From Pyxidicoccus xibeiensis (GTDB taxonomy: Bacteria > Myxococcota > Myxococcia > Myxococcales > Myxococcaceae): DNA of 64,000 bases. Both the position numbers and the translations under genes were made by a program. The DNA is taken from NCBI RefSeq assembly GCF_024198175.1, contig NZ_JAJVKV010000003.1:868001-932000 (forward strand). The letters run 5' to 3'. Positions 8,589 to 17,429 of this stretch are shown here, piece after piece; the first letter of the stretch is position 1; every line of letters begins with the position of its first letter. The notes under the pieces are model-generated. The model made no database searches. It saw only the letters and a list, made by a program, of their open reading frames with translations, and was not told where the DNA came from.

Positions 8589-9611
8589 ATGTCCTCCATC
8601 CGCCGTGTGCTCTCTGGCATCTCCAGCTCCATCGCCCGCGCCCGGATGAACGTGGACGTGGAGCCCGTGACGCCGCTCACCCCGGGCGAGCCGCTGGAGC
8701 CCGTGGCCCCGGTGCGGCGTGGCTTCTCCGACGAGAGCGACTTCCAGGCGGACGTGGATGACCTGGGCACGTCGCTCGAGGCGCACGCGCCCCACCTGAC
8801 GGGCGCCGCCTCCGCACCGGGCCTGTCGGGGACGCCGGGCGCGGCGGGCACGCCCACGCCCGCCCAGCTGCGCGTCTTCTCCGGTGAGAGCTCGTTCGAG
8901 AGCTCCTTCGAGTCCGCGACGCCGCGCTACGCGCAGCTGCTGGGCTCGCAGCTTCCGTCGTCGCTCGGCGCGCCCCGCGAGGCGGGAGGTGGCGTGGCGC
9001 CGCTCGGAGCGGAGCGCGGCTCGGGTGGACGCGACATGAATGACCTGCTCTCGCCCGAGGCGGCGGAGTGGGAGCTGCAGAACCTGGACACCTCCACCCC
9101 CAGCGTGGTGGAGCCGGAGGACCTGCTCTTCATGCTGGACCCGCCCGGCACCTCGGGCCCCGGGGACGCCGCGCTGGAGCTGGGACTCGAGGACGTCTTC
9201 GAGGAGGCGCCGCTCGCGGGCAACACGCGCGCGCCCTCGATGGAGACGCCGGAGGGCGTGGGCGGCATCGACGACGTGTCGATGGAAGACGCGTACGCGG
9301 CCCGGCTCGCCGAGCGCCGCGCCGCGCAGGAGCTGCTGGACCCCGCGGTGAGCCCCGCCGGAGCGGACGCGTTCCTCGCGGACACGAGCGACCTGGGCTC
9401 CCTGCTTCCCGAGGAGCCGTCCATGGGTGACGCGGCCCTGGCCGGCGTGCTCGGCCCGCTCGCCGCCAACCCCGCCGCCGCCGGCGTGCCCGTCTCCGCG
9501 GCGCTCGCGTCCCAGGGCGTGGACGTGGTGGCGGAGACGCTGGAGGTCGAGCCCGCGCAGGACAGCTCCGTCGTGGTGGACCCGTCCCTGCTGGAGAAAT
9601 CCGAGGGCTGA
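8589..9611 (+). CDS. Acidic low-complexity protein of unknown function
   Basis: The chosen start MSSIRRVLSGISSSIARARMN has GAGG six bases upstream. The 340-residue product is rich in Ala, Pro, Glu, Asp and Ser and poor in aromatic residues. It has no signal peptide or membrane segment. Short acidic clusters recur, for example ESSFESSFES, DLLFMLD, LGLEDVFEE and DDVSMED, like docking motifs in an otherwise disordered chain. The only basic, helical part is the first 20 residues. No family is recognised. Disorder is inferred from composition only. Confidence 0.6.
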   Translation: MSSIRRVLSGISSSIARARMNVDVEPVTPLTPGEPLEPVAPVRRGFSDESDFQADVDDLGTSLEAHAPHLTGAASAPGLSGTPGAAGTPTPAQLRVFSGESSFESSFESATPRYAQLLGSQLPSSLGAPREAGGGVAPLGAERGSGGRDMNDLLSPEAAEWELQNLDTSTPSVVEPEDLLFMLDPPGTSGPGDAALELGLEDVFEEAPLAGNTRAPSMETPEGVGGIDDVSMEDAYAARLAERRAAQELLDPAVSPAGADAFLADTSDLGSLLPEEPSMGDAALAGVLGPLAANPAAAGVPVSAALASQGVDVVAETLEVEPAQDSSVVVDPSLLEKSEG

Positions 9612-9632
9612 GCCGCGCGCCCTCCCGTCGGC

Positions 9633-10949
9633 TCAGGGAGGCGTCACGTCGGCGGTGAGGGCGTCCAGGTGGGCCTCGGCCTCCTTCACGTCCCGGGTGA
9701 GCTCCTCCACGTAGCGCGTGCGCTCCTCGCTCTGCCACTCCGTGGGCGAGAAGACCGTCGGGGGGTAGTCGTTCGTCGTGTGCACGTACCCGCGCAGGGT
9801 CGTCATCAGCTCGCGGTCCGGGTCTCCGGACTCCTTGAGGAGGAAGCCCTCCACGTCGCGCAGCTTGAGCGGGAAGGTGGGCGACTCGTCCAGCACGAGG
9901 TTGCCGGCGACGGTGAGCTTCACCTCCTGCGTCCCCTCCCTCAGCTCCTCGTTGAAGGACACGTGCGCGAAGGGCACGCCGCTCTCGTCGTCCACGCGCC
10001 CCGCCACCACGTACCGTCCCGCCTTCCGGACATGGACCCCGAGCAGCAGCTGGAGCGAGCCTCCCTCCACCACCTCGCGCACCCTGCCGGTGAACTGGGC
10101 CGGAGGTGACGGCGTGTAGAGGATGTCGAAGAACGCGGTGCCCTCCGCCTTGCCCGAGCGCACGCGCACCGCCACCCGCAGCGTGCCGGAGAACATCGGG
10201 AAGCCCTGCTTGGACGGCTGGAAGCGGCCGGTGTACGTGCCGTCACCCGCGAGCGGGTCTCCTCCGCTGCCGTCGTCCAGGAAGGCCAGGGGCACCCCTT
10301 CGGCGCCCGCCCCACGCGTCATGTGCTCCGCCTCGCTCGCGGAGGCGGACACCACCTGGCAGGGCCGGGCCTGGCGCTGCGCGTCCTCGCAGCCGACGAG
10401 GAAGTGCACCGCCTCGCTGCCGACGACGAAGACGCGGTCCTGCTTCAGCCGCAGCTGCACGTCCGCGTTGTCGCGGCTGAGCGGGCGCGTGCGCTCCGGC
10501 TCGGGCAGCTCCATCTGGTCCACCTGCTCGCTGCTGGGGCGCGACTGCGGCGGGTAGCGCGTGGCGGACACGTACGTCTCCAGCGTCCGCTTCGCCCGCT
10601 CCAGCCGCTTCTCCCACAGCGTGCGCTCGGCCTCGCGCGCCGCGTCCTCGGGCGTGCGCGCCACGGCCGGCGTCGGCGCGGTGGCGCCAGGTCCAGGTCC
10701 AGGTCCAGGTCCAGGCGCGGCCCGCGCGGCCATGCCCTGTGCGGGGCCCCGGCCCGGTGCCGCTGGCGGCGCCCCGGCCCTCGCGGCCTCCTCCGTGGGA
10801 GGAGGAGGCTCGGGTGCCGCCTCCGTGCCGGCACCTCCGCTCCAGCTCCACCACCCCAGCAGGCCCAGCACCAGGGGAACGAGTGTGACGGCCCACCAGG
10901 CACGGCGGGCGCGGGAGGCGGGAGGCGGGACGGTGCCGGTCGGAGTCAT
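9633..10949 (-). CDS. Membrane-anchored protein with Ig-like beta domains, unknown function
   Basis: The 438-residue protein has one N-terminal membrane anchor (WWAVTLVPLVLGLLGWWSW, about residues 18-36). A Pro/Ala/Gly-rich linker follows and contains a Gly-Pro dipeptide run encoded by a DNA hexamer repeat at 10687-10716. The second half is beta-rich: a segment with DDGSGGDPLAGDGTYTG, similar to choice-of-anchor or Ig-like domains of secreted myxobacterial proteins, then another beta domain ending in a short helical tail. It is probably periplasmic. It lies 21 bp downstream of the secreted protein gene on the same strand, so the two may be cotranscribed. Confidence 0.6.
   Translation of the reverse strand: MTPTGTVPPPASRARRAWWAVTLVPLVLGLLGWWSWSGGAGTEAAPEPPPPTEEAARAGAPPAAPGRGPAQGMAARAAPGPGPGPGPGATAPTPAVARTPEDAAREAERTLWEKRLERAKRTLETYVSATRYPPQSRPSSEQVDQMELPEPERTRPLSRDNADVQLRLKQDRVFVVGSEAVHFLVGCEDAQRQARPCQVVSASASEAEHMTRGAGAEGVPLAFLDDGSGGDPLAGDGTYTGRFQPSKQGFPMFSGTLRVAVRVRSGKAEGTAFFDILYTPSPPAQFTGRVREVVEGGSLQLLLGVHVRKAGRYVVAGRVDDESGVPFAHVSFNEELREGTQEVKLTVAGNLVLDESPTFPLKLRDVEGFLLKESGDPDRELMTTLRGYVHTTNDYPPTVFSPTEWQSEERTRYVEELTRDVKEAEAHLDALTADVTPP
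10687..10716. repeat. Hexanucleotide tandem repeat inside a coding region
   Basis: Four exact copies of CCAGGT and one CCAGGC copy follow each other. On the minus strand they encode alternating Gly and Pro in the linker of the surrounding protein. Unit loss or gain keeps the frame. Confidence 0.85.
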
Positions 10950-10970
10950 GTGGCGTCAGGGCTCCAGCGC

Positions 10971-11855
10971 CTAGCGAGCGTACGTCACCATGTCCTCGCG
11001 GACCTTGGCGACGATGCCACCCCAGTTGCCGTTGGCGTAGTGGTTGTACGCCTCGCCGTCATCGCGCAGGTCCACCGAGTGGAAGCTCCACTTCGCCTTG
11101 CCATCGCTGCACGCGGCGGTGCCGGTGTTGAGGGTGCCGCCGCAGAACCAGTCACCCGGGTTGCACTGCGAGCTGCCGGAGCTGCCGGACACGCCGCCGG
11201 TGGAGTGATACGACACCGCCTCGTCGTCCTGGCCCGGGAGGATGCCCGAGTACGCCGTGCCCTTGGCGCCCGCGAACATGTAGAACCAGAGGTTGCGCGT
11301 GGCGTTGTGGTTGTACATGGCGCGCGCGGTGGTGGTGACCAGGTCGCTCACCAGCGGGTCGCTCACCGCCCACTCGCCCACGTCCGCCAGCTCGCTGCCG
11401 CCAGCGGCGCCGGACGCCACGTCCACCCACTTGATGTTCCAGCCCACCTGCGTGGTGCCATCCGTGTTGCCGCACACGCCGCTGGCGTTGGGCACCGCGT
11501 TCTTCTTGTAGCGCGCCGAGCCGCCGTACAGCGACAGCGCGTAGCCAATCTGGAGGTTCCCCGCGCTGTGCACGGCGATGTAGCACCAGTTGGTGCCGGT
11601 GCAGAAACAGTCGAGCGCGTCACGCACGCGGTAGTTCTGACTGCCGATGCGCTGCGTGCCGTTCCAGTTCACCGCCTTCTTGTTCACCCCCGCCTCGGTG
11701 CTCGCGGGTCCCCAGTAGCTGAAGTCGGCGTAGTTGCCCCCCTGCGTGGTGTTGCCGTTCTTGCCGTGGATCCACAGGGAGTAGTTGGTCGCGGCGGCCT
11801 CCGTACCGGCCAACAGGGTGACCGCGGCAACCGCCGTTCCAAGCAGCTTCTTCAT
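10971..11855 (-). CDS. Secreted protein, possible alpha/beta-hydrolase
   Basis: The start MKKLLGTAVAAVTLLAG has GGAGG eight bases upstream, and a cleavable signal peptide ends near AAAT. The mature part opens with YSLWIHGKNG, which resembles the oxyanion strand HG of lipases. Later VHSAGNLQIG could be a nucleophile elbow (H-S-A-G in place of G-x-S-x-G). His residues in SYHSTGG and SFHSVDL could complete a triad. Six or more Cys residues (CFCTG, WC, VCG, QC, FC, AC) suggest disulfides. Function as an esterase or lipase is inference; the motifs are non-canonical. Confidence 0.55.
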   Translation of the reverse strand: MKKLLGTAVAAVTLLAGTEAAATNYSLWIHGKNGNTTQGGNYADFSYWGPASTEAGVNKKAVNWNGTQRIGSQNYRVRDALDCFCTGTNWCYIAVHSAGNLQIGYALSLYGGSARYKKNAVPNASGVCGNTDGTTQVGWNIKWVDVASGAAGGSELADVGEWAVSDPLVSDLVTTTARAMYNHNATRNLWFYMFAGAKGTAYSGILPGQDDEAVSYHSTGGVSGSSGSSQCNPGDWFCGGTLNTGTAACSDGKAKWSFHSVDLRDDGEAYNHYANGNWGGIVAKVREDMVTYAR

Positions 11856-12049
11856 GTGAGCGCCTCCGGCTCTGGGATGGGGGGACACTCCCAGCCCGGA
11901 GGGGAACCGGGCAGGGAGGCGCACACTTTAGAGTCTCGGGGTGTAAAAGGTCGAGAACACGGAAATCTCGAAGTAGGGGAAATAACTGACGCATCGCGTC
12001 GCCCTCTCAAAAACAGGTACGCGGCGCGTCATGTCTCCGTGCGTCAGCG

Positions 12050-13171
12050 TCAGCTGGCGGTGCGCGTCACGAAGCGCTCCAGCCGACCCAGGGCGTCGGG
12101 AAGGTTGGCGCGGCCCAGGCCCAGCCGGAAGTGGTTGCCGGGGAAGTCGTAGACGTCGCCGGGCAGCAGCAGGACTCCCTCCTGCTCGACGAGCTCCTGG
12201 GCGAAGCGGGCCACGGGCGTGTCGCGCAGCAGGCGCGGGAAGGCCACGCTGCCGGCGCGCGGCCGCACCCAGCGGAAGGTGTCCGCGTGGCGCGCGAAGA
12301 AGGCATCCAGCAGCGCGAGGTTCGAGGCGAGGAGTCGCTGGCTGCGCGCGAGCACGGCGTCCTTCGCGCGCAGGGCGATGAGCGCGAGCACCTCGCTGGG
12401 GGCGCTGTTGCAGATGGTCGTGTAGTCCTTGAAGGCCATGCAGCGGCGCAGCAGCTCCGCGTCGCGGCAGGCGAGCCACCCCACGCGCAGCCCCGCCAGG
12501 CCGAAGGCCTTGGACATGACGCCCAGGCTGATGCCGCGCGGCGTGTGCTCGACGGCGGAGGGCAGCGTGTCGCGCGCGTCGTACTCCAGCAGCCGGTACA
12601 CCTCGTCGGACAGCAGCTGGATGCCGCGCTCCTCGGCCAGCGCGCACAGCGCGTCGAACGTGGCGCGGTCCGCCAGCGCGCCGGTGGGGTTGTGCGGGAA
12701 GTTCACCACCAGCAGGCGCGTCTGGGGCCGGAGCGCGCGGCGCAGGGCGTCCAGGTCCAACGCCCAGCCGTCCTCCTCGCGCAGCGGCAGCAGCGTGACG
12801 TCGGCGCCGGTGGCGCGCGCCACCTCGTACAGGGACTGGTAGCCCGGCCAGGTGACGATGGCGTGGTCCCCCTTCCCCAGCAGCACGTTCATCAGCACGA
12901 AGACGGCCTCCTCGGCGCCGGCGAAGGTGAGCACGTCGTCCGCGGAGAGGCCGGGGTACAGGGCGGCGATTTCGGCGCGCAGGGCAGGCAGGCCGGGCGC
13001 CTCGGTGTAGCCGAGCGTCAGCCCCTCCCAGCGGGCCAGGGCGTCCGCGTCGGCGAGCGCCAGCAGGTCCTTCTGCCGCCACCCTTCGATGTCCGAGGAG
13101 CACAGGAGGTAGGGCGCCGAGAACTCCCAGCGTGCGAAGTACCGCTCCAGCTTGAAGTCGGGGATGCGCAT
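12050..13171 (-). CDS. PLP-dependent class I/II aminotransferase
   Basis: The 373-residue protein starts MRIPDFKLERYF; the longer open frame upstream is non-coding in composition. Family signatures are the substrate loop LGYTEAPGLPALRAEIA, VNFPHNPTGAL (Asn contacting PLP), LLSDEVYRLLEY (Asp and Tyr), and VMSKAFGLAGLRVGW, in which the Lys forms the PLP Schiff base. The C-terminal RLGLGR carries the carboxylate-binding Arg. It transfers an amino group between an amino acid and a 2-oxoacid; the substrate is not readable. It is divergent from the thioredoxin-fold gene, with 160 bp between the starts. Confidence 0.9.
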   Translation of the reverse strand: MRIPDFKLERYFARWEFSAPYLLCSSDIEGWRQKDLLALADADALARWEGLTLGYTEAPGLPALRAEIAALYPGLSADDVLTFAGAEEAVFVLMNVLLGKGDHAIVTWPGYQSLYEVARATGADVTLLPLREEDGWALDLDALRRALRPQTRLLVVNFPHNPTGALADRATFDALCALAEERGIQLLSDEVYRLLEYDARDTLPSAVEHTPRGISLGVMSKAFGLAGLRVGWLACRDAELLRRCMAFKDYTTICNSAPSEVLALIALRAKDAVLARSQRLLASNLALLDAFFARHADTFRWVRPRAGSVAFPRLLRDTPVARFAQELVEQEGVLLLPGDVYDFPGNHFRLGLGRANLPDALGRLERFVTRTAS

Positions 13172-13331
13172 GGCTGCCTCTCTGCCGTCTTTGGAAGCGG
13201 GCGTCCAGCCCGAGCAGGCCGTGCCGCCCGGGCGGCCGAGCAGCCGCGGCGGGCTCGTGGGGGGAGGACGGCGCCGGGCGATGCATAGCTTGAGTCGCGT
13301 CCTCCTGACTGAAGCCACTCGTGGAGCCCGC

Positions 13332-13805
13332 ATGCCGACGCTCGACATCCCCATCAAACTGCTGGACCCGACGGGCGGTTGGGTCAACGCCCCCGTCCAT
13401 GTCTCGGAGCTGGATGAGCTGCCCGTCCTCCTCCACTTCTTCTCCATGAAACAGGTGCACGGCACCGCGGACTTCGACGAGCTGAAGCGCTTCATCGCGG
13501 AGTTCGCCCCGCGCGGCCTGCGCGTCATCAGCGTGGACGTCACGCACTCCGAGAAGGAGCTGCGAGACACCAACGCGGTGGAGGCCTTCGCGCGCAAGCA
13601 CGAGCTGCGTCACCCCATCGCCGTGGACGACGGCTCCATGGCCCAGGCCTACGGCGTGACGGAGACGCCGGCCTGGCTGGTGTTCGACGCGGAGTCCGGC
13701 CGGCTGCGCCACCACTTCACCGGCCGCAACGGCGCGCACCACGCGCGGCAGGTGCTGGACCGCTTCACCCGGTACGACACCTCGGCCGCGGCCCCCGCGC
13801 CCTGA
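13332..13805 (+). CDS. Thioredoxin-fold protein lacking the CXXC motif
   Basis: The start MPTLDIPIKL has GGAG six bases upstream. The 157-residue protein matches the AhpC/TSA-redoxin outline: an N-terminal strand, LPVLLHFFSMKQVH at the place where redoxins carry their active-site Cys, GLRVISVDV, then a cis-Pro turn in VTETPAWLVFDAESGRL. No cysteine occurs anywhere in the chain, so it cannot work as a thiol oxidoreductase and may be a binding or scaffold protein. It is 38 bp upstream of an SDR gene on the same strand. Confidence 0.7.
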   Translation: MPTLDIPIKLLDPTGGWVNAPVHVSELDELPVLLHFFSMKQVHGTADFDELKRFIAEFAPRGLRVISVDVTHSEKELRDTNAVEAFARKHELRHPIAVDDGSMAQAYGVTETPAWLVFDAESGRLRHHFTGRNGAHHARQVLDRFTRYDTSAAAPAP

Positions 13806-13843
13806 GCGCACGCGAATCCACCCCGACTCACGGAGGCCCGTTC

Positions 13844-14890
13844 ATGGCAGACCGTCGCAAGGACAAGGACGACTCCCGCTTCTCTCCTGGCACCCTGCTC
13901 GCCGCCGGCGTCGGCGCGGCCCTGGGGCTGCGCAAGGCGCTGCGCTCCCGCTTCCAGTTCGCCGGACGCACGGTGCTCATCACCGGCGGCTCGCGAGGCC
14001 TGGGCCTGGTGATGGCGCGCCAGCTCCTCAAGGAAGGCGCGCGGGTGGCCATCTGCGGCCGCGACGAGGTGACGCTGGAGCGCGCCCGCGAGGAGCTGGA
14101 GCGCGCGGGCGGCGAGGTGCTGGCCGTGCCGTGCGACGTGAGAGACCAGGTGCAGGTGGAGGCCATGGTGGCCGCCGTGCACGAGCGCTGGGGCGCGGTG
14201 GACGTGCTCATCAACAACGCGGGCGTCATCCAGGTGGGCCCGCTGGAGTCCATGACGCTGGAGGACTTCCGCGAGGCCCTGGACACGCACCTGTGGGCGC
14301 CGCTGTACACGACGCTGGCGGTGCTGCCGGAGATGAAGCGGCGCGGCGCCGGCCGCATCGTCAACATCTCCTCCGTGGGCGGCAAGGTGAGCATCCCCCA
14401 CCTGGTGCCGTACGCGGCGAGCAAGTTCGCGCTGGTGGGCCTGTCGGACGGCCTGCGCGCGGAGCTGCGCCAGGACGGCATCCTCGTCACCACGGTGTGC
14501 CCGGGCCTGCTGCGCACGGGCAGCCCGCGCAACTCCCACTTCAAGGGCAACCACGAGGCGGAGTACGCGTGGTTCCTCGTGGGCGACTCGCTGCCCCTCA
14601 TGTCCATGAACGCCGAGCGGGCCGCGCGGAAGATTTTGGAGGCCTGCCGGCGCGGGGACGCGGAGGCCCTGGTGGGCCTGCCCGCGAAGCTGGGCGCGGT
14701 GGGCCGGGCGCTGGCGCCCAACCTGACGGCCGCCATCGCCGCCTGGGTGAACCACGTCCTGCCCCAGGACAGCAGCCAGGACCGCTACTCGGGCAGCCAG
14801 AGCGAGACGCCGCTCACCCAGTCCTGGCTCACCGAGCTCACGCGCCGCGCCGCCGAGCGCAACAACGAGAACGAGGTGCCCATCCACTGA
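13844..14890 (+). CDS. Short-chain dehydrogenase/reductase with N-terminal extension
   Basis: This 348-residue SDR has a basic, possibly membrane-associating N-terminal extension of about 40 residues (MADRRKDKDDSRF then AAGVGAALGLRKAL). The Rossmann motif TGGSRGLGLVMA, NNAGV and YAASKFALVGL with the catalytic Tyr and Lys follow in order. A C-terminal extension of about 80 residues lies beyond the usual SDR core. It is probably an NADP-dependent reductase of a lipid or polyketide-like substrate. It may be cotranscribed with the thioredoxin-fold gene. Confidence 0.85.
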   Translation: MADRRKDKDDSRFSPGTLLAAGVGAALGLRKALRSRFQFAGRTVLITGGSRGLGLVMARQLLKEGARVAICGRDEVTLERAREELERAGGEVLAVPCDVRDQVQVEAMVAAVHERWGAVDVLINNAGVIQVGPLESMTLEDFREALDTHLWAPLYTTLAVLPEMKRRGAGRIVNISSVGGKVSIPHLVPYAASKFALVGLSDGLRAELRQDGILVTTVCPGLLRTGSPRNSHFKGNHEAEYAWFLVGDSLPLMSMNAERAARKILEACRRGDAEALVGLPAKLGAVGRALAPNLTAAIAAWVNHVLPQDSSQDRYSGSQSETPLTQSWLTELTRRAAERNNENEVPIH

Positions 14891-14903
14891 CGGGCACCCG
14901 GGC

Positions 14904-16001
14904 CTACGACTCGGCCCGCTCCATGGCCCAGTGGCCGCGGTGCTCGTAGGCCAGGGCCAGCTGCTCGCGCAGGGCGGCAATCATCTTCGTGTTCCCGTCC
15001 TGCTCGTAGCCCTGGAGCGCCTGCTGGCACTTCGGGATGCGCGTGAGGAACTCCTTCAGCGCGTCCACGGACAGCTCCTTCACGTACATCCCGTACCCCA
15101 GCTTCTCCAGGTACAGGGCGTTGATGATCTGCTCGAACTGCCCCACCAGGGGCACGCTCAGCACGGGCTTGCGCAGGTACACCGCCTCGCTCATCAGCGT
15201 GTAGCCGCCGCTGGCCACCACGCCGCGCGAGGTGCGCAAGTCGTCGATGAAGCCCTTCTCGCTGAACGGCCGGTACGTGAGGTTGCCGTCCACCAGGTCC
15301 TCGGTGAGGTCGCGGCGCAGGCCGTACACGCGGCAGGGGATGCCCGCGGCCTTGAGGATGTCCGGCAGCGCGGTGTTCGTCGTCGACGTCTGGTACACGA
15401 GCAGGTGCTCGCCCGGCTCCGACTTCGCCTCCAGGATTTCCGGCCGCAGGATGGACGGCGCCAGCGTGGTGCGCCGCTTGCGCACCGGCGGGTAGAAGAA
15501 CGTGGTGACGAGGTAGTGGAAGGCCCCCGGCAGCTTCGCCTTCACGATGGCGCGCGAGGTCTCGAAGCTGTCCTCGTACCCGGCCAGCAGCTCCGGCTCG
15601 TGCTGGCAGCGGTTGATGACCTGCATGTTGTCCACGCTGATGACGGGCAGCCGGTGCGTCTTCGCGAACAGGTAGCTGAACGACTCGAAGTCGCTGACCA
15701 CCACGTCCGGTTTGAAGTCGTCCACCAGGTCGAAGTACTGGCGGATGTTCTGCGGCAGGCCCTTCAGCGCGCCAGAGACGTTCTGGAGCACCGTCTGCCA
15801 CTTCTTCACCGAGTTGCCCTCGTACGCCAGCGTCAGGCCCCAGATGCCGTGGACGTTCTGGAAGCGCTTCTTGAGGTAGTCCTGGGCCCGTCCGGAGACG
15901 ACGATGTGGACCTCGTGCTCCTTGGTGAGCTCCTCGAGCAGCACGCGCGAGCGCGTCGCATGGCCCATGCCTTCGCCGACGACACCGTAGAGGATTCGCA
16001 T
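14904..16001 (-). CDS. GT-B fold glycosyltransferase, MJ1255/VC2487 type
   Basis: The 365-residue protein begins MRILYGVVGEGMGHATRSRVLL, the glycine-rich loop of MurG-like GT-B glycosyltransferases that bind UDP-sugars. The C-terminal half has SRGVVASGGYTLMSEAVYLRKPVLSVPL, with the typical acidic residue and GG turn that grip the nucleotide sugar, followed by GQFEQIINA. The whole agrees with the MJ1255/VC2487 family, often annotated as teichoic acid or polysaccharide glycosyltransferases. The acceptor is unknown. It converges with the SDR gene, with 13 bp between the stops. Confidence 0.8.
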   Translation of the reverse strand: MRILYGVVGEGMGHATRSRVLLEELTKEHEVHIVVSGRAQDYLKKRFQNVHGIWGLTLAYEGNSVKKWQTVLQNVSGALKGLPQNIRQYFDLVDDFKPDVVVSDFESFSYLFAKTHRLPVISVDNMQVINRCQHEPELLAGYEDSFETSRAIVKAKLPGAFHYLVTTFFYPPVRKRRTTLAPSILRPEILEAKSEPGEHLLVYQTSTTNTALPDILKAAGIPCRVYGLRRDLTEDLVDGNLTYRPFSEKGFIDDLRTSRGVVASGGYTLMSEAVYLRKPVLSVPLVGQFEQIINALYLEKLGYGMYVKELSVDALKEFLTRIPKCQQALQGYEQDGNTKMIAALREQLALAYEHRGHWAMERAES

Positions 16002-16072
16002 GGCCCGGGAGCATATGCCGCCCGCCGCCCCACCGTTGAGCCCACCCTCCCCGCACGGCTATACCCGCGCCC

Positions 16073-16384
16073 ATGTCCCCGTCCTCCGAGCCCTCGCCCC
16101 CCAGGCGCCCTGCCGTCGGCCGCTCCGCCGCGCTGGGCCTGTCGGGCGGACTGCTCCTGGGCGGCGTCGGCCTCGTCGTCGCCGGCCTGCGGGGCCTCTT
16201 CGCCGCCGTGGACTGCGCCGGCCTCACCGGCCCCGAGTGCGACCTCATCACCCAGGCCACCCGCGAGGTCGCCCGCCTCCAGCTCGTCTCCGGCGGCGCC
16301 CTCACCGCCCTGGCCGCCTCCCTCTTCGTCCTGCTGCGCTCGAAGCCCACCGACGCTGACGAGGACGCCGGACCCAGCGCCTGA
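16073..16384 (+). CDS. Small membrane protein of unknown function
   Basis: The 103-residue protein has two hydrophobic segments, about residues 20-45 and 72-88. A short loop between them has two cysteines (VDCAGLTGPECD). The N-terminus is Pro/Ser rich and the tail acidic. The loop would sit in the periplasm if both termini are cytoplasmic, where the Cys pair could form a disulfide. No family is recognised. Confidence 0.6.
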   Translation: MSPSSEPSPPRRPAVGRSAALGLSGGLLLGGVGLVVAGLRGLFAAVDCAGLTGPECDLITQATREVARLQLVSGGALTALAASLFVLLRSKPTDADEDAGPSA

Positions 16385-16514
16385 AGCCCGCTCCCTCCTC
16401 CCGGCGCTGAACAGGCGGACAGGCCCCCGCCGGGTAAGGTCATTTCTCGGCGCGCGGTAGCCGAGCTAATTAATTCTGGCCTAATCATTGGGTTTGAGGG
16501 TAGGAGACGGCCTT

Positions 16515-17420
16515 ATGCAGCTCGAATCCCTGAAGATGTTTTGCGACGTGGTGGAGACGGGCTCGTTCTCCCGGGCTGCCCAGCTCAACCACGTCACGCA
16601 GTCGGCGGTCAGCCAGCAGATCCGCGCGCTGGAGAACCGCTATGAGCAGAAGCTCTTATCGCGCAGCGCGCGTCAGGTGACGCCGACGCCCGCGGGGGAG
16701 CGGCTGTTCCGTGGCTGCAAGGAAATCCTCGCGCGCTTCGCGGAGGTGGAGCAGGAGATTCGCGAGCAGGCGACGGAGGTCGCCGGCACCAGCACGGTGT
16801 CCACCATCTACTCGGTGGGTCTGCACGAGCTGAACGCGGTGCAGAAGCAGCTGCTCAAGGCGCACCCCAAGGTGAACATGCGGCTGAACTACCGCCGCAA
16901 CGACCAGGTGTACGACGACGTCATCCTGGGCGCGGCGGAGATTGGCATCGTCGCCTACCCGCAGCCGCGCGCGGGCGTGGACATCCTCCCGTTCCGCGAC
17001 GACAAGCTGGCCGTCGTCTGCGCGCCCAACCACTCCTTCGCCACCAAGGCGAAGGTGAGCCTCACCGCGCTGTCCGGCGTGCCCTTCATCGCCTTCGACC
17101 GCGAGGCCCCCACGCGCAAGGCGCTGGACCGCCTCTTCCGCGAGAAGAACATCGACATCAACCCGGTGATGGAGATGGACAACGTGGAGACCATCAAGCG
17201 GGCGGTGGAGATGGGCCTGGGCGTGGCCATCCTCCCCATGGCCACCTCGGTCAGCGAGGTGAAGGCCGGCTCGCTGGTGGCCAAGCCCTTCGCCGAGGGG
17301 CCCGTGTCGCGCCCCATCGGCCTGCTCATCCGCAAGGGCAAGTACCTGGACCGCGCGTCCGCCGCCGTCCTGGATGCGTTCAAGGCCGCCGCCAACCTGC
17401 CGGCGACCGACGACACCTGA
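16515..17420 (+). CDS. LysR-family transcriptional regulator
   Basis: The start MQLESLKMFCDVVE has GGAG about nine bases upstream. The first 60 residues hold the winged helix-turn-helix (GSFSRAAQLNHVTQSAVSQQIRALE). The remainder is the two-lobed effector-binding domain, ending in a short tail. LysR proteins bind DNA as tetramers and switch between repression and activation on a small ligand. The region upstream (16440-16500) is unusually AT rich, with the palindrome AATTAATT, and probably contains its own promoter and autoregulatory site. The converging neighbour is rsmB, so no target is obvious from context. Confidence 0.9.
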   Translation: MQLESLKMFCDVVETGSFSRAAQLNHVTQSAVSQQIRALENRYEQKLLSRSARQVTPTPAGERLFRGCKEILARFAEVEQEIREQATEVAGTSTVSTIYSVGLHELNAVQKQLLKAHPKVNMRLNYRRNDQVYDDVILGAAEIGIVAYPQPRAGVDILPFRDDKLAVVCAPNHSFATKAKVSLTALSGVPFIAFDREAPTRKALDRLFREKNIDINPVMEMDNVETIKRAVEMGLGVAILPMATSVSEVKAGSLVAKPFAEGPVSRPIGLLIRKGKYLDRASAAVLDAFKAAANLPATDDT

Positions 17421-17429
17421 GCCGCCGCG

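Noticed and set aside
16406-16422. A second LexA box candidate upstream of the LysR gene
   Set aside because: It has one mismatch to the 17-base consensus, and nothing else links this gene to SOS control. One such near match is expected by chance in a window of this size.
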